A stretch of 64,000 nucleotides of DNA from Loxodes magnus (taxonomy: Eukaryota; Ciliophora; Karyorelictea; Loxodida; Loxodidae), in NCBI GenBank assembly GCA_946699065.1, contig CAMPDV010000104.1, positions 620,001 through 684,000 on the forward strand. Direction: 5' to 3'. Shown piece by piece: positions 49,881 to 62,149 of the stretch; within the stretch, counting starts at the first letter, position 1, and each line of letters opens with the position of its first letter. The notes beneath the pieces were generated by a model that did not search any database, was not told the DNA's origin, and was given only the letters and a program-made list of their open reading frames with translations. The position numbers were made by a program, and so were the translations under genes.

Positions 49881-50527
49881 ATTATAATATGTAATAATAA
49901 AAAATTTACAACTTTAAAAATTTAATTTAGCACTTCTTATATTTTTGAACTTTTATCATTTTCTAATATCCTCATTCTTAAAATTAATTATTTTTATTTC
50001 TTTTTATCATTTTTTGTTTAAATCAGTTAATATATTCTCTTTCATTACATTTATCTCTTTCTTTTTGTGATTCTATACAATTGTTCTTTTCTTACTATTA
50101 TTATTCTCTAATTCTTTCTCTTCTCTCTTTCTAATTTAATTTATAAACACTTTTGTGGTATATTGAAATATAAGTTATAGTCTTCTTTCAATCTTTCACT
50201 TTTGATTCCCTTTAACTTTAATTTTATATTCCATTCAAATATAATCCTTTAATTTTAATTTTTTGTTTTATTTACTTCGAAGCTTTTTTATTTAATTAAA
50301 CCTCTAACTTTTTAAGTATTATAAGCTTAACTTTTTTTTGTTTATTTTAATTATATTATTATTATTGTTAAATTTTAAATCTAACTCTAATTATACATTT
50401 TACACATTTAGTTAGCGATTTCTTTTTGATTTTATTCTGTCGACTCTAAATGTATTTTTATTAAATTTAATTTTGAAATGCTTATATTAATTTACTAAGT
50501 ACAAATGCAGCAAATTTAATTCAGTTA
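49881..50527. other. Convergent intergenic region
   Basis: T-rich, no gene seen; 3' flanks of two convergent genes. Confidence 0.4.
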
Positions 50528-53500
50528 TCAATTTAATGAAAGATATTTGTCTATTATAAGCTTTTTATTTTTTTCCTCAGTTATTTCAGCTTCGTCAAAA
50601 GAGCATTTGTGTATTATCAATCCATTTCTTCCTATTATTCTTTTTAAACTTTCTTTAAATGGCTTATTATTTGTATCCATCTCTCAGATTTTTATAGTTT
50701 TGTCCCAACTTCCTGATACTATATGCTAATTATCGTTAGTAAGTGCTATTGAATAAACTAAACTAGTATGGCCTTCCAATGTTTTTATGTTTTTTCCTGT
50801 TTCAAATTCTCAGATTTTTATAGTTTTATCCCAACTTCCTGAAACTATATACTAATTATCTTTAGTTATCGCTACTGAATAAACAGTTCAAGAATGACTT
50901 GCCAATGTTTTGATAATGTTTCCTGTTTCTCTTTCTCAGATTTTAATAGTTTTATCCAAACTTCCTGATACTATGTAATTATTATCTTTTGTTATTGCTA
51001 ATGATCTAACAGAACCATAATGACCTTGCAGTGTCTTTATAATATTTCCTGTTTCTCTTTCTCATATTTTAATAGTTTTATCATAACTTCCTGATATTAT
51101 ATTCTAATTATCAAAAGTTATTAGCAAAGATAAAACAGAATCGGTATGATCATCCAGTGTTTTTATATTAATTCCAGTTTCTCTTTCTCAGATTTTTATA
51201 GTTTTATCACTACTTCCTGATATTATATATTTATTATCTTCAGTTATGACTACTGAATTAACAGAATCCGTATGACCATCCAGTGTCTTTATATTAATTC
51301 CTGTCTCTCTTTCTCAGATTTTTATAGTTTTATCACTACTTCCTGATATTATATATTTATTATCTGCGGATAATACTACTGATAAAACGTTATTAGCATG
51401 ACCTTCCAATGTCTTAATATTATGTCCTGTCTCCAACTCTCAGATTTTGATTGTTCTATCTTTACTTCCCGATACTATTTACTTTGAATCAGAAGTTATC
51501 GCTAGCGAATAAATAAAACTTGTATGCCCTTTCACTGTCCAAAAATCATTTCCTTCCTCTATTTCTCAGATTTTTATAATTTTGTCCCAACTTCCAGATA
51601 CAATATATTTACTATCTTTTGTTATCGCTAATGAATAAATATAATCGTTATGACCTTTCAATGTCTTAATAATGTTTCATGACTCTGTCTCTCAGATTTT
51701 TATTGTCTAATAACTTCCTGAAATTAAATATTTATTATTATCAGTTATCCCTACAGAGTATACAGTTTCAGTATGACCTTCTAATGTCTTAATGATATTT
51801 CCTGTCTCTAATTCTCAGATTTTAATAGTATTATCCATACTTCCTGATATTATTCATTCGTTATTCTTATTTACCTTTACTGATAAAACAGTTTGAGTAT
51901 GATCTTTTAATGTATTAATCAGATTTCATGTTTCAATTTCCCATATTTTTATAGCATAATCAGCACTTCCCGATATTATTTTTTTATTATCCTCAGTGAT
52001 TGCAACTGTTCTAATAGGTTCAGTATGGCCTTCCAATGTTTTAATATTATTTCATGTCTAAAACTCTCAGATTTTTATTGTTTTATCACAACTACCTGAT
52101 ACTATATATTTATAATCTGAGGTAATTGCTACTGATGTAATAGGGCCTTTATGACCTTCCAATGTTTTAATATTTATTCCTAACTTTAAATCTCAGATTT
52201 TTATAGTTTTATCTAAACTTCCCGATATTATATAATTATTGTCCTTAGCTGTTATCACTGATGTAACATCACTCGAATGACCTTTCAATGTCTTAATATT
52301 ATCTCATGTCTCCATTTCTCAAATTTTTATGCTTTCATCAGCACTTCCTGAAATTATGTACTTATTATTAGTAGTTATCGCAACTGATCAAACATAATTA
52401 GTATGGCCTGCTAATGTTGGCATTTAATCGAAGATAACTTAATTCATGTTTGCCTAATTAAAATTGCATTTTCTTAACCATGCTCTACTCAAATTTACTT
52501 TTGCTAAATTCGCTTTACTCAGATCACATCTATCAAATATAGCATCACTCAAATTTGCCCCAGATATTTATATTCCCTTAAGACTCTGCTAAATAAATTA
52601 ATAATCCATATATTTCAGTATAGTTATGCAATTAGCTCCCGCTTGCTATAAATTCCTATTTTAACTTGTTGCTTTCACTATCTTCAATAAATTGTTTTAC
52701 ATTTCCTTTGAATTCTTACTTTCTTTTATAAATTATTATATAACCTAATTATCAATTATAGGAATGATATTTATATAATGATTCTCTAAACTGGCTAATT
52801 TACTTTCTAGATTTAATGCTAGTTCTAATATATCCTGTGCCACGACAAAATCTCTTATTGAAGGATGCTAAAATTCAAAAAATTTTTATTAATTTTGCTC
52901 TTTAATTTAAATCAAGCTTCCTAAGTTTTATTAGCTTTAGTAAAATAATCTTTTTTATTCCTCATTATTTTTCAAAATTTCTTCTACATTTACATCTCCT
53001 TTTTATGATTACCATGATACTTTTTTTAATATTTCATCATATTTCTTTAGTTACTCTGTTATTTGTTCAGGTTCTTTACTTGATGTTCATAATTTTTATT
53101 CGGTTCTTTTTTTCCATTTATTGGTTAAAATCCCATAAATTTCAGACCTTTCTATTTTCTAGTTAATTCCATTTTTTAATCACTCAAATATTTCTTTTTC
53201 GCTCATACAAATATTCAGCGAAAGCGGACTTTTCAAAATTTCCATTAATCCGTTAGCCCCTTAAATAATGGTTTTAATTTCTTTTAATTTTTAAACCTCA
53301 TCAATTTTAGTTTGACTTTAATCTTAAAGTTATTTCCCAATAAACAACCTTAAATACTAATCTATTTAACTTTCATCAAAAGGCTTTATATATAACTCTT
53401 CTAGCTCTTAAGTTTGCATCTATTCACTTCTATTGGGAGAAAATAAATTTTTATAATCTGGAAATGATAAAGCATATTTAATTCTGCAAGTGATTATATA

Positions 53501-55093
53501 TTTTGCATAAGGGTATCTAAGGTTTATTTAATTAGTATGTATTATAGAATTATACTATCCTAACTCATCATATGCATCAAATAAAAACAATATTTTTCTA
53601 AACATCAATTTTTCATTTCATTCTATTTAATAGTTCTTTAAGGAATTTTATACTAATTTATCTTCAAATTCTTTAATTCTTGGAAGATATACATATATAG
53701 GTAAATATTCATTCTTTTTCTCTAGAAAATCTAATGCTAATTTTTTCATAAATAAAGTTTTTCCGGAACCAGAGTCTCCAAGAATTAATAATCCTAATTT
53801 ATTTTCATTTTTCAAAAAATTTTGAACTTTCTCCTCTAAATCTTATTAATCTTAGGAATCAAGATTAGGAGTACATAGTAGCTTAACATAGCATTCTGTC
53901 TTACCTTATATTTCCACTTTTAAATATCTTATCATATTTGAATAGATTTGTCTATCTATACCCTTAAGCGCCAGTCAATTCTCTTTCATTGTTTAAGTAA
54001 ATTTAGTAACATGGTCTGGATGTATTAATAACTCTACGATTATTTAATGTTCCTTAGCATTTTCTTACAAATCCTTCTCTTTTTATTAAAATACTCTTTC
54101 CTTATAACTAGTAACTTTTTGATTATTTTCTAGGCTTAGTTCCAATAACGTTTTCAAAGCATAGTATCTAATTTACCATTTTTTATCCTTGCATAATGAT
54201 TCTAAAAGTTTGCAAGAGTCTTCTTTTAAATCTTCGCTAGAATTTTTATTTTTTATCATAAGTTTTAGAAGAAAGCAAGCTCTGAATCTAATATCTTTTT
54301 TTTCATTCAATACAATACTTTGAAATTATTCAAAATTTGCTTTGGATTTAGTGCTAGTCAAGTCACATGCTAGCATATCTAAAGTTCTTAGCCTAACAAT
54401 TATTTCCTTATCGTATTTTTTCCTTATCCATTCACTTCCTCAAGCAAAAAAGTCCTTTATAATGGTAATTGCCTCTGTATCAATAGCTCCAACTCCAAAT
54501 TACAAAGTAGCTACTCATTTGGCGATATTTAAAAGCTTGCAAAATACTTTAAAATATTCTATTTCTTGGTTATCTGGAATATGTTTCAGGATCATCAAGC
54601 TATACCTTAGAGCAAATTCTAGTTCCGGACCTCCAATTCTATTTATGATTACTTATCTTAAACTATTTTCAAGCTAATCCTTAAGTTTCATTTTTGTAAT
54701 TCCATCTATAAAGGAATTATTCTCGTTTTTTTTAAGCAAAATATCCAATAACTCAGGAAGGCTTTGCACAAGCTACTCTTTCAGGAGTTAAGATCAACCT
54801 TTAGAGTATTAATGAGAGACAATTTCAATAAATTGAATAATAAGTACCAGTGGGTCTTCTACATTACTAAGCTTAATTTTTTAAATTGTTTTAATTCCCT
54901 GCCAAATATATTCCTTATTTTATTGATTTAGGCCATCTTTTAATTACTACAATCCATCTTAATAATTCTTTTATTCCTCTATTTCTTATTAACTTGGCTC
55001 TGGTTATTTTTGAAATTAAGTTATATTTGGATTCGATTTATTTTTTGGTGCTACAGTATTTTTTTATTTGGCAGCTGTGCAACCTCCACCCTT
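50528..55093 (-). CDS. STAND NTPase: HEAT-NACHT-pentapeptide-WD40 protein
   Basis: About 1521 codons in one frame, closed by TGA at 50528-50530. N-terminal helical HEAT/armadillo-like region to about 380. The NACHT-type NTPase has Walker A LGDSGSGKT (about 437) and Walker B ILFLFDAYDELG (about 505), then CRIKYAL sensor-like and LKSPLSLN (the NACHT winged-helix proline) motifs. Pentapeptide repeats lie at about 840-890 (GANLSDAIFDRCDLSKANLAKVNLSRAWL). Fourteen WD40 repeats fit two propellers. Blades end IKIWE with Trp as TGA, about twenty sense TGAs in all. STAND proteins are ligand-triggered switches used in immunity, cell death and signalling. The start is odd: residues read GGGCTAAKQ, a perfect lipid-anchor N-terminus if preceded by Met, but the codon before is AAG (55093-55091), and no in-frame ATG lies just upstream. 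I start the feature at that codon. Confidence 0.92.
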
Positions 55094-55140
55094 CAGTTAT
55101 ATACATTTATAAAAATTTAGTTTTTATAATAAATTGATTT

Positions 55141-58100
55141 TATCTCTTTATCTACTAGTAATTTAGATTATTCCTTCTGAAATACTAATTTCATTTATCT
55201 TATACTGTTAACTTTATTTTCTTTTTAAGAAAACAAAATTGCTTTAGTTTTAAGCGAAATTACTTCTTTCTCTTTTTTGATTTCATTTCGAAGAGAATTA
55301 AGTCTTGTATTTTGACTACTATTCCATTTAATCTAGAGAAGCTTTTTCCTTTTAAAGAAGCTTGCAATCAGAACTATTTACTAGATTTCTTAAAGCTAAG
55401 CACTCAATTTATTGAAATAGCTTTTTATTTCTATTTTAGTTGCATTTTAAAGGTACTTAACTAAATCGGATTAGCAAGTCATGTGGCTTTTTAAGATTCT
55501 TAATCAAGCTATATTATTTAAAATCAAAACAGTTCACCAGAAATTAACTTGGAATTTAGCTATTATAATAGCAAACTTCAGTCAACATTTTATTATTTAA
55601 AGCTTCAGTTTTCTAAATTATTTTTACCTTTTAACTTGAAAATGGTAATAGATACTTCTACCATCTATAACTGTGAGATCTATATATCTCGACAAAAATA
55701 ATAAGCAACTTTATATAAAAAAATTAAACTTAAAGTTACCAAGAATTAACTAAGACAGTCCACATATTAATTATTAAGTTTAATACCAGCAGTATAAAAT
55801 ACACAAGTTAGTCTAATAAATTTGGTAGATTTGGACTGATATTATAAATGAAAATAGAGCTCTGAATTAGCAACTATATCTTAGAATTATTTCGCAGGTT
55901 TTGTTGGTGTTATCTTACTCCTTATTCAAAAAGACTAGAAAATAGCTAAGATTGTTTTTAGTTAAGCTATAAATAAACTAATATTTGTATTTAGAAGATT
56001 TGCTTCTTATGCCACGTTAAATTACATAAATGTAAGATAAATTAATAAATAAATAGAGAAAACAACAGACAATAGCTTAAGCTCCTTTTCATACTCAATC
56101 CATTGAGAAAAGATTTTAAAAAATCCTAAAAAGATCAAAAGAACCAAAGAAAACCCTTAAGTTTCTAAAAAAGAATAAAGAAAAAAAGAACTACTAAATA
56201 CCTTATTTCCCTATAAAAATAAAGCATCATAATGTAAATAAACAAGCAAAGTTAACTATTTAAACAATAAGCTTTTAAGTAGAGTTTTAATAATAATGCA
56301 ATCATAATATTAAGGCAAAAATAGCCAAATAATGAGTATAATTTATTTATAATACCTTTTAATTACTATATAGAACTCTAGTTCAGTTTAAATAAGTAAA
56401 CAGTAGCTTTAAATTGCTATAACTTGAAATAAAAAAAGAGCTTCATATTTTAATAATTAGGATTACTTATAGTTGTAACAAATCTTAAAGACTTAATCCT
56501 ATTTCATAAAGATAATCACCAAAAATAAAATTGAAATGAAATAGCTTAATTATCATAAGAAAATTTAAGTATCTATAATACTAATTAAAATTAAATAAGC
56601 TAAAATTAAAAGAAGATTAAATAACTAAGCAAAGTTAGTTTATGTTAGAAAATTGATACAACTTTAAGAAATCCTTACGTCAAGAAATATATTAGCTATT
56701 TAGTATATTGAGAATAGTTTAAGATAGTAATTAACTTTCATAAGCTTTAATCAGCTTATAAAAGTAGAAAAGAAGTTATTTAAAGGAATTAAAAGTAAAT
56801 TAGTAAACACTGTATGAGATAAATTTTAGTGAGTTAAATATTATTAATGATAAATAGCCAAAGAATAGTTAATTAAAAACTATCTATAATAGCTATTAAA
56901 AAGCCAAGCTTAAAAATGAGTATTAGTAAATAACCTTTTGAGCTAGAAAATGTTAATCTAAAATATGATTTAGAATAAAATCAATCTATTCTTTTTTAAA
57001 TATATTTATTAAAATGTAAAGTTTGTTTTTCTAGCTAAACATTTATAAGTATATATTAGATGTAAGAAAAATTATAAAAATTCTAAAGAAGAGTAGAAGC
57101 TTTCGCTGTAAAAATTACAATAGGTACAAAAATATGGTTGGCTAAATGATTTTAATGAAATTCTTTTTTTAATCATATAAAATAAAAATCAAGCAGATTA
57201 TATTATATTTTGCTTCTCTAAGTATTTAGTAACTTAATATAATTAAATATTTCTAGATTATAAGAAATTTTTTTAACTTCTTCAAAGTTTCTTATATTTT
57301 AGCATACTTTTTAAAGCAAAGAAAAACTTACGTTTGATTTGATTTATATAATTTTTAAATTTTAAAATGTTTACTCTTTTATTGTTTTTAGAGTTATAAT
57401 AATTAAGGTGCTTTGCAATTCTTTTAAAATATTTAATTTAATCTTATTTTATAAAAATTATTTTTTATTTTATCTTTCATAAGTAAGATAAAAGGAAACT
57501 ATCGAATATAATAAGTTTCTAGATTATTCTTTACAAAAAAGGAGTTTTACATTACCTATTTTTGTTTAATCTCAGTCTTAGAGATTATTCAATAAGAAAT
57601 TAATAAATAAATGTTTATAGATACATTGCTTGGTATTGCTTCTGTTATTAAATCTATAATAAATAAGCACTTCATTTTTCAGTTTTATGATGAAAATAGA
57701 AGTTCTAATGCTATCGGAAATCCCTTTAGCCAAAATAATTTTGATCAAAGTCAATTCATTTTCTTTATAAAATTGGTATAGTAACTACAGTAATTAAATA
57801 TCATTCATGAAAACAGTAGAATGAAAGATAATTCAGAAAATTAACTAAATCTTACCACTTTTAAAGAAACTTAAACTCCTTTTTTTTAAAGATTTAGTTT
57901 TACTCAAACTTTCTAATTTTATCTATCAGTTTGTTAGAACTTATTACTAAAAAGATTCTACAAACACTAAATTAAATCTTTTTAAGACCAAACAATCGAT
58001 TTCTATATTTATTTAAGAACTAAATTTTCGCAATTGCTACTTAAAACTCAAATATGCTTTACTAGTATAAAGTTCAATTTTTTTATTTAAATTTTTCTGA

Positions 58101-61100
58101 GTTTCAAAGTTTAGTCTAGCTATCTTTGAAAAGACTACGCTTGATTGAGTTTAGGCTCTATTTTATTATATAAGCTTATTTTAATTATAACTATTCCTTT
58201 ATCCACTCTAAATAAACTAAGAATTCTTGAGATTTTTTGTTTCTACAAATCTAGCCTATTATTATAATTTAAATGGACTTAAACTCTTTCTCCGTAACTT
58301 TTCTTATTTTTGAATTGATATTTATCTTTTCTAATTTCACCTAACTTAATATCAGTATAATTTCTAGATATTTACTAAAGAGTCAATGAAAACAACATTT
58401 TCTTCTATTATGCCTATATTTTTATTCATTTATAAGATCTTAAATAAAATCCTTTTTTGATTTTTTGATAGAAAGGTACTCTTGCTATTAGATTATTAAA
58501 CATTCATTTATAAAGGCAAAATTTGTTTTCTTTATTCTTCTTAAGAATTCACAAGTAGTGACGTTTAAATATCAAACTTTCTTAACTTTTGCTAATTTAC
58601 TGAGATTTCTAGTTTTTATAGTAAAATTTCTCAACTTTTAGAATTCGTCTAAGAATAGGTTTATTTCTATTTTTGTCAATATGCAATCCAGATATTTATG
58701 ACGCTTATTTTGAGGCCTTTAGGACTTTCTTTTTCATCTTCGATATTAATATCTTCCAATTTGCAAATATTTTAGTAATTCAATTAATTAGTTCATAAAT
58801 TTGATCTCCATTCCATTTTAACTTTATTCTTAAGCCTATCTTTTAGTTCTTTACAATCTACCAAGCAATTAGTTATGAGGATTCAAAATGATTTAAAGAA
58901 AGATAGTTAAGCATAAAGGGATACTTTTTTAAAGATGCTTTAAATTTAACTTCCAAATTTTATTTTATTTAGAAAGTTGAGTGTAAATATTAATTGGCTT
59001 ATTAAACTAAATTGCTATTTTGTTTTTTATGTGGAAGCAATTTCTCTAATATTCTTATTACCTTAAAAATGACTTACTCTATAAAGGGGCATTTTTCTTA
59101 CATACCAGCTAAAAATTCATTCCTGTATTAGCTAGGATTGATTCATCATAAACATTGAACAATTCTGCACGATTAGAGTTTAATTTCCTTACTATCTGGT
59201 AACTAAGGTACATTTTGACTACTAAATTGCTAATAATAGCCATATTCTTCCTTCAATACTTTCTTATAATCATCTAAATTCTAAAGGGTTATTTTTCATT
59301 TACTTTGGAGTATACAAATAACTCTTAAATAAACTAATCAGAAGCAAGACCTTGAAGTTCACTGATTTAAATTTTAGTTCTGTTATAGAAATAGCTTTGA
59401 GAAGCAGTAATGAACAATAATATCCCATAAATCTTAGTAATAATAAGCTTATTAAGCCTGCTTGTATAGAGCATTTATTAAGCTATTAACTTACTACTCT
59501 AAAGAAAATCCTTAAATTTCAGTTTCTATATTTTACACTCTATTTAGTTACTCAGATTGCAAATGATCTCCTTTCAGATCTATTAATCAACCTAATTACT
59601 AAAAGTGTAGTCTTAAGAGCTTTAGATAGGATTTTTATTTTAGCAAAAGTAAACAAATAATAAAAACCTAAGAACAGCCTAAGCTTTTTAATTAAACTGA
59701 AGAGAAGCTACTTCAGTAATATCAATTTAATAAGTTTAAGTCATAGAAAATACTTCTTTTCGCTTTATTTAATAAAGCAACTAAATATCCTACTATAATT
59801 ACATGAGGCTAGCTAATTAAAGCAATAGAAAATGTAGCTAATTACTTTAAGGAAAGTCAAAGTTTTAAATTTTAGATTAATATTTTAAAGAAATAATCAA
59901 ATATAGAAGTTAGGAAATAGACTTAAACTAATCTAAGCTAATAGTAAACAATATAAATTAAATTAACTAGTTAAAAACTTAAACTCTTTATCTACTTTAT
60001 ACCTCTAATTTAAGCATTAGGATAATAAAGTAAGTATTAAGTGTAATCAAAATACTTATGAATTAAAAGGAATTAGTAGGGGAAATAGAGACTTTAATTA
60101 TTATAACTAGGATTTTTAATTTATTCCATTGTATAGAAAGGAGGAATATTGCGGACAATGATGTTAATAATAGAACTAATAAAAATAAAATTAATTAATT
60201 ATTAGCTCTTAATGAAGATATCTTGGAAATCAAGTATACTAGATATATGAGCTTAAAATAGCAATAGAGCAAGGAAATTTTTATGATAAAAGATTGAGCA
60301 ATTTTATCTTAGATTAAAGCTTAATTGTAGTTAAGTAAAAAGAACTTTCGGTTATGGTTAATTAAGGATATAGTGCTTTCTTTAAGTTAATATATGTAAA
60401 TCTCATAAATTATTATAATACTACTCTTTTAAATTTACCTATGTTGAAATCTAGTTATTTATTATGACAATTAAAGCTAATTATTCAACTAGATAAAATA
60501 AATTGGAAAACTAAAAGCAATATTTTATGAGCATTTAGTTATAGAAATAAGCTAAAGAGTTATAGATGTCTAGATTCTTAAAGATAAGATTTAAGTAAAA
60601 TAATACTGATTGAAAAATAAGCTTGGCTTTTAGAACTCCTGTATTATAGCGCAGTTTAAGATTTAACCATAGATAAAATAAAATGCTTAGTCTCTGATCA
60701 GCGACTCTCAATAAAGAGAAAATTAGAATAAATTACAAGCTGATTAGTAGCAAAGATATAGATGAATAAAAAACTGTGAAGCAAAAGGCTTTCAATCAGA
60801 ATTTAAAAGTTTAAAGATTTCAGATAGCTCAGAATCAAACTTTGGAGAGAAAAGACATACATTTTATGCTCAAATCTATTTGAAAACTCAGATTTTATCA
60901 AGGCACAATATGATTGGAAATTTACAAAAATATTAACCTAAAAGCTTAGTTTCTTTATAAGGATTTAAGTTTGAGAAGATAGAAGATCTATTTTTAATCT
61001 ACAGCTGAAATCAAACATATTATAAGATTCATTGAATGAATGTAAAAAGAATGAAATTTAAGAGTTAGACCTTTTCAAGATTCTTACTCCTAAAGATGAA

Positions 61101-62079
61101 AAAATATAAGTTCAACTTAAAATTGGAAAAAGCGGATTAATCAATCCATAAGTAGATAGAAGCAAGAATTAGTATCCAAGAGTAAATTTTAGGATTAAAG
61201 GAAAAACTAAGGAATTTTTAAAGAGAAGAAAGAGAGTCAACTCTCAAACTTAGCTAATTTAAATAACAAATTCTGGAATTTAAAAATAATTTATCCTTTT
61301 TAAAGATAATTAGTTTGCTCTATATGAACTTATAAAAACAGAGTATTAATAAATCCCTTAATATTTGTTTTGTAGTAAAACGAGAAAATTTCTAAATTTA
61401 GAAAAATAAATTGATTTTAGATTTCAAAAAGCTAGGAAAAACAAAACTTAAAGAGTAATTTAAAAGGCAAAGGTTGGAGATAAGCTTAAAATAACGTATA
61501 AGTAAAAGATTTATTACAAAATATAGATGGAGCAATAACTTAAAGCGACAATAATATTGATACTGTAAAAAAGTGTTTAATAAGTTATAAAATGAAATAA
61601 TAAAGCTACTAAAATTAGCTACAAATATATCAGCATTAAATAAAATAGATTCAGTTATAAGTTATACCCCTTAAATTTCTTATTTTAAAGGTATTAATAA
61701 ATTAATGATTAACTTTATATTCTAATTATGGTTTGAAAGCTTTTAATAAAAATAATATGTTTCATAATTAAAAGATAGCAAAGATCTCTTAAATCAATTA
61801 TCTTTGAATACAAAAATAAATAATATTAATTTCTAAGATTTAGCAAAAATTTACAAGTTACAAAGAAAGGTAATTAGAGTCAATTATCAAAATAAGAATC
61901 TATATATATTCATTTTTATAAACAAATCTTAATCAGTTAAGAAATTCTAAAGCTAAAAAATTTAATTAAAAAAATTAAATGTAAAGAGAGTTTCTATAAT
62001 TTAAAGAGAGAGAAATGTAAAAAATTAATATTAGTATATAGAATAAATATCTTTAAAAGTTTTATAATAGAAATATTGA
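55141..62079 (+). CDS. Possible very large membrane protein gene, 5' part uncertain
   Basis: One plus frame can be followed for about 2300 codons to a tandem TGA TGA (62077-62082), the same double terminator as the coiled-coil gene. Coding bias is good from about 59700 to the end (for example GCT/GAA/GTT-rich 59701, 60061-60200, 60541, 60781, 61201) and in patches at 55441, 55861 and 56761. It is flat at 57900-58560 on both strands. Predicted protein: hydrophobic spans alternating with Q/K-rich loops, then a more soluble helical C-terminal third. First in-frame ATG is 55642, though coding-like sequence starts earlier. It would diverge from the STAND gene. No family recognised. Two or more genes with a non-coding middle are equally possible. 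Confidence 0.33.
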
Positions 62080-62149
62080 TGAAGTTGTAAACGATTCTTT
62101 ACATAAAATTCTAATTTGGTTTACTGATTTAAACTACTAAATATCTTTC

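Noticed and set aside
57600-59000. A minus-strand gene with long open frame
   Set aside because: Under this code every frame is open. Base use at the three codon positions was flat on both strands, so no gene can be claimed from this part.
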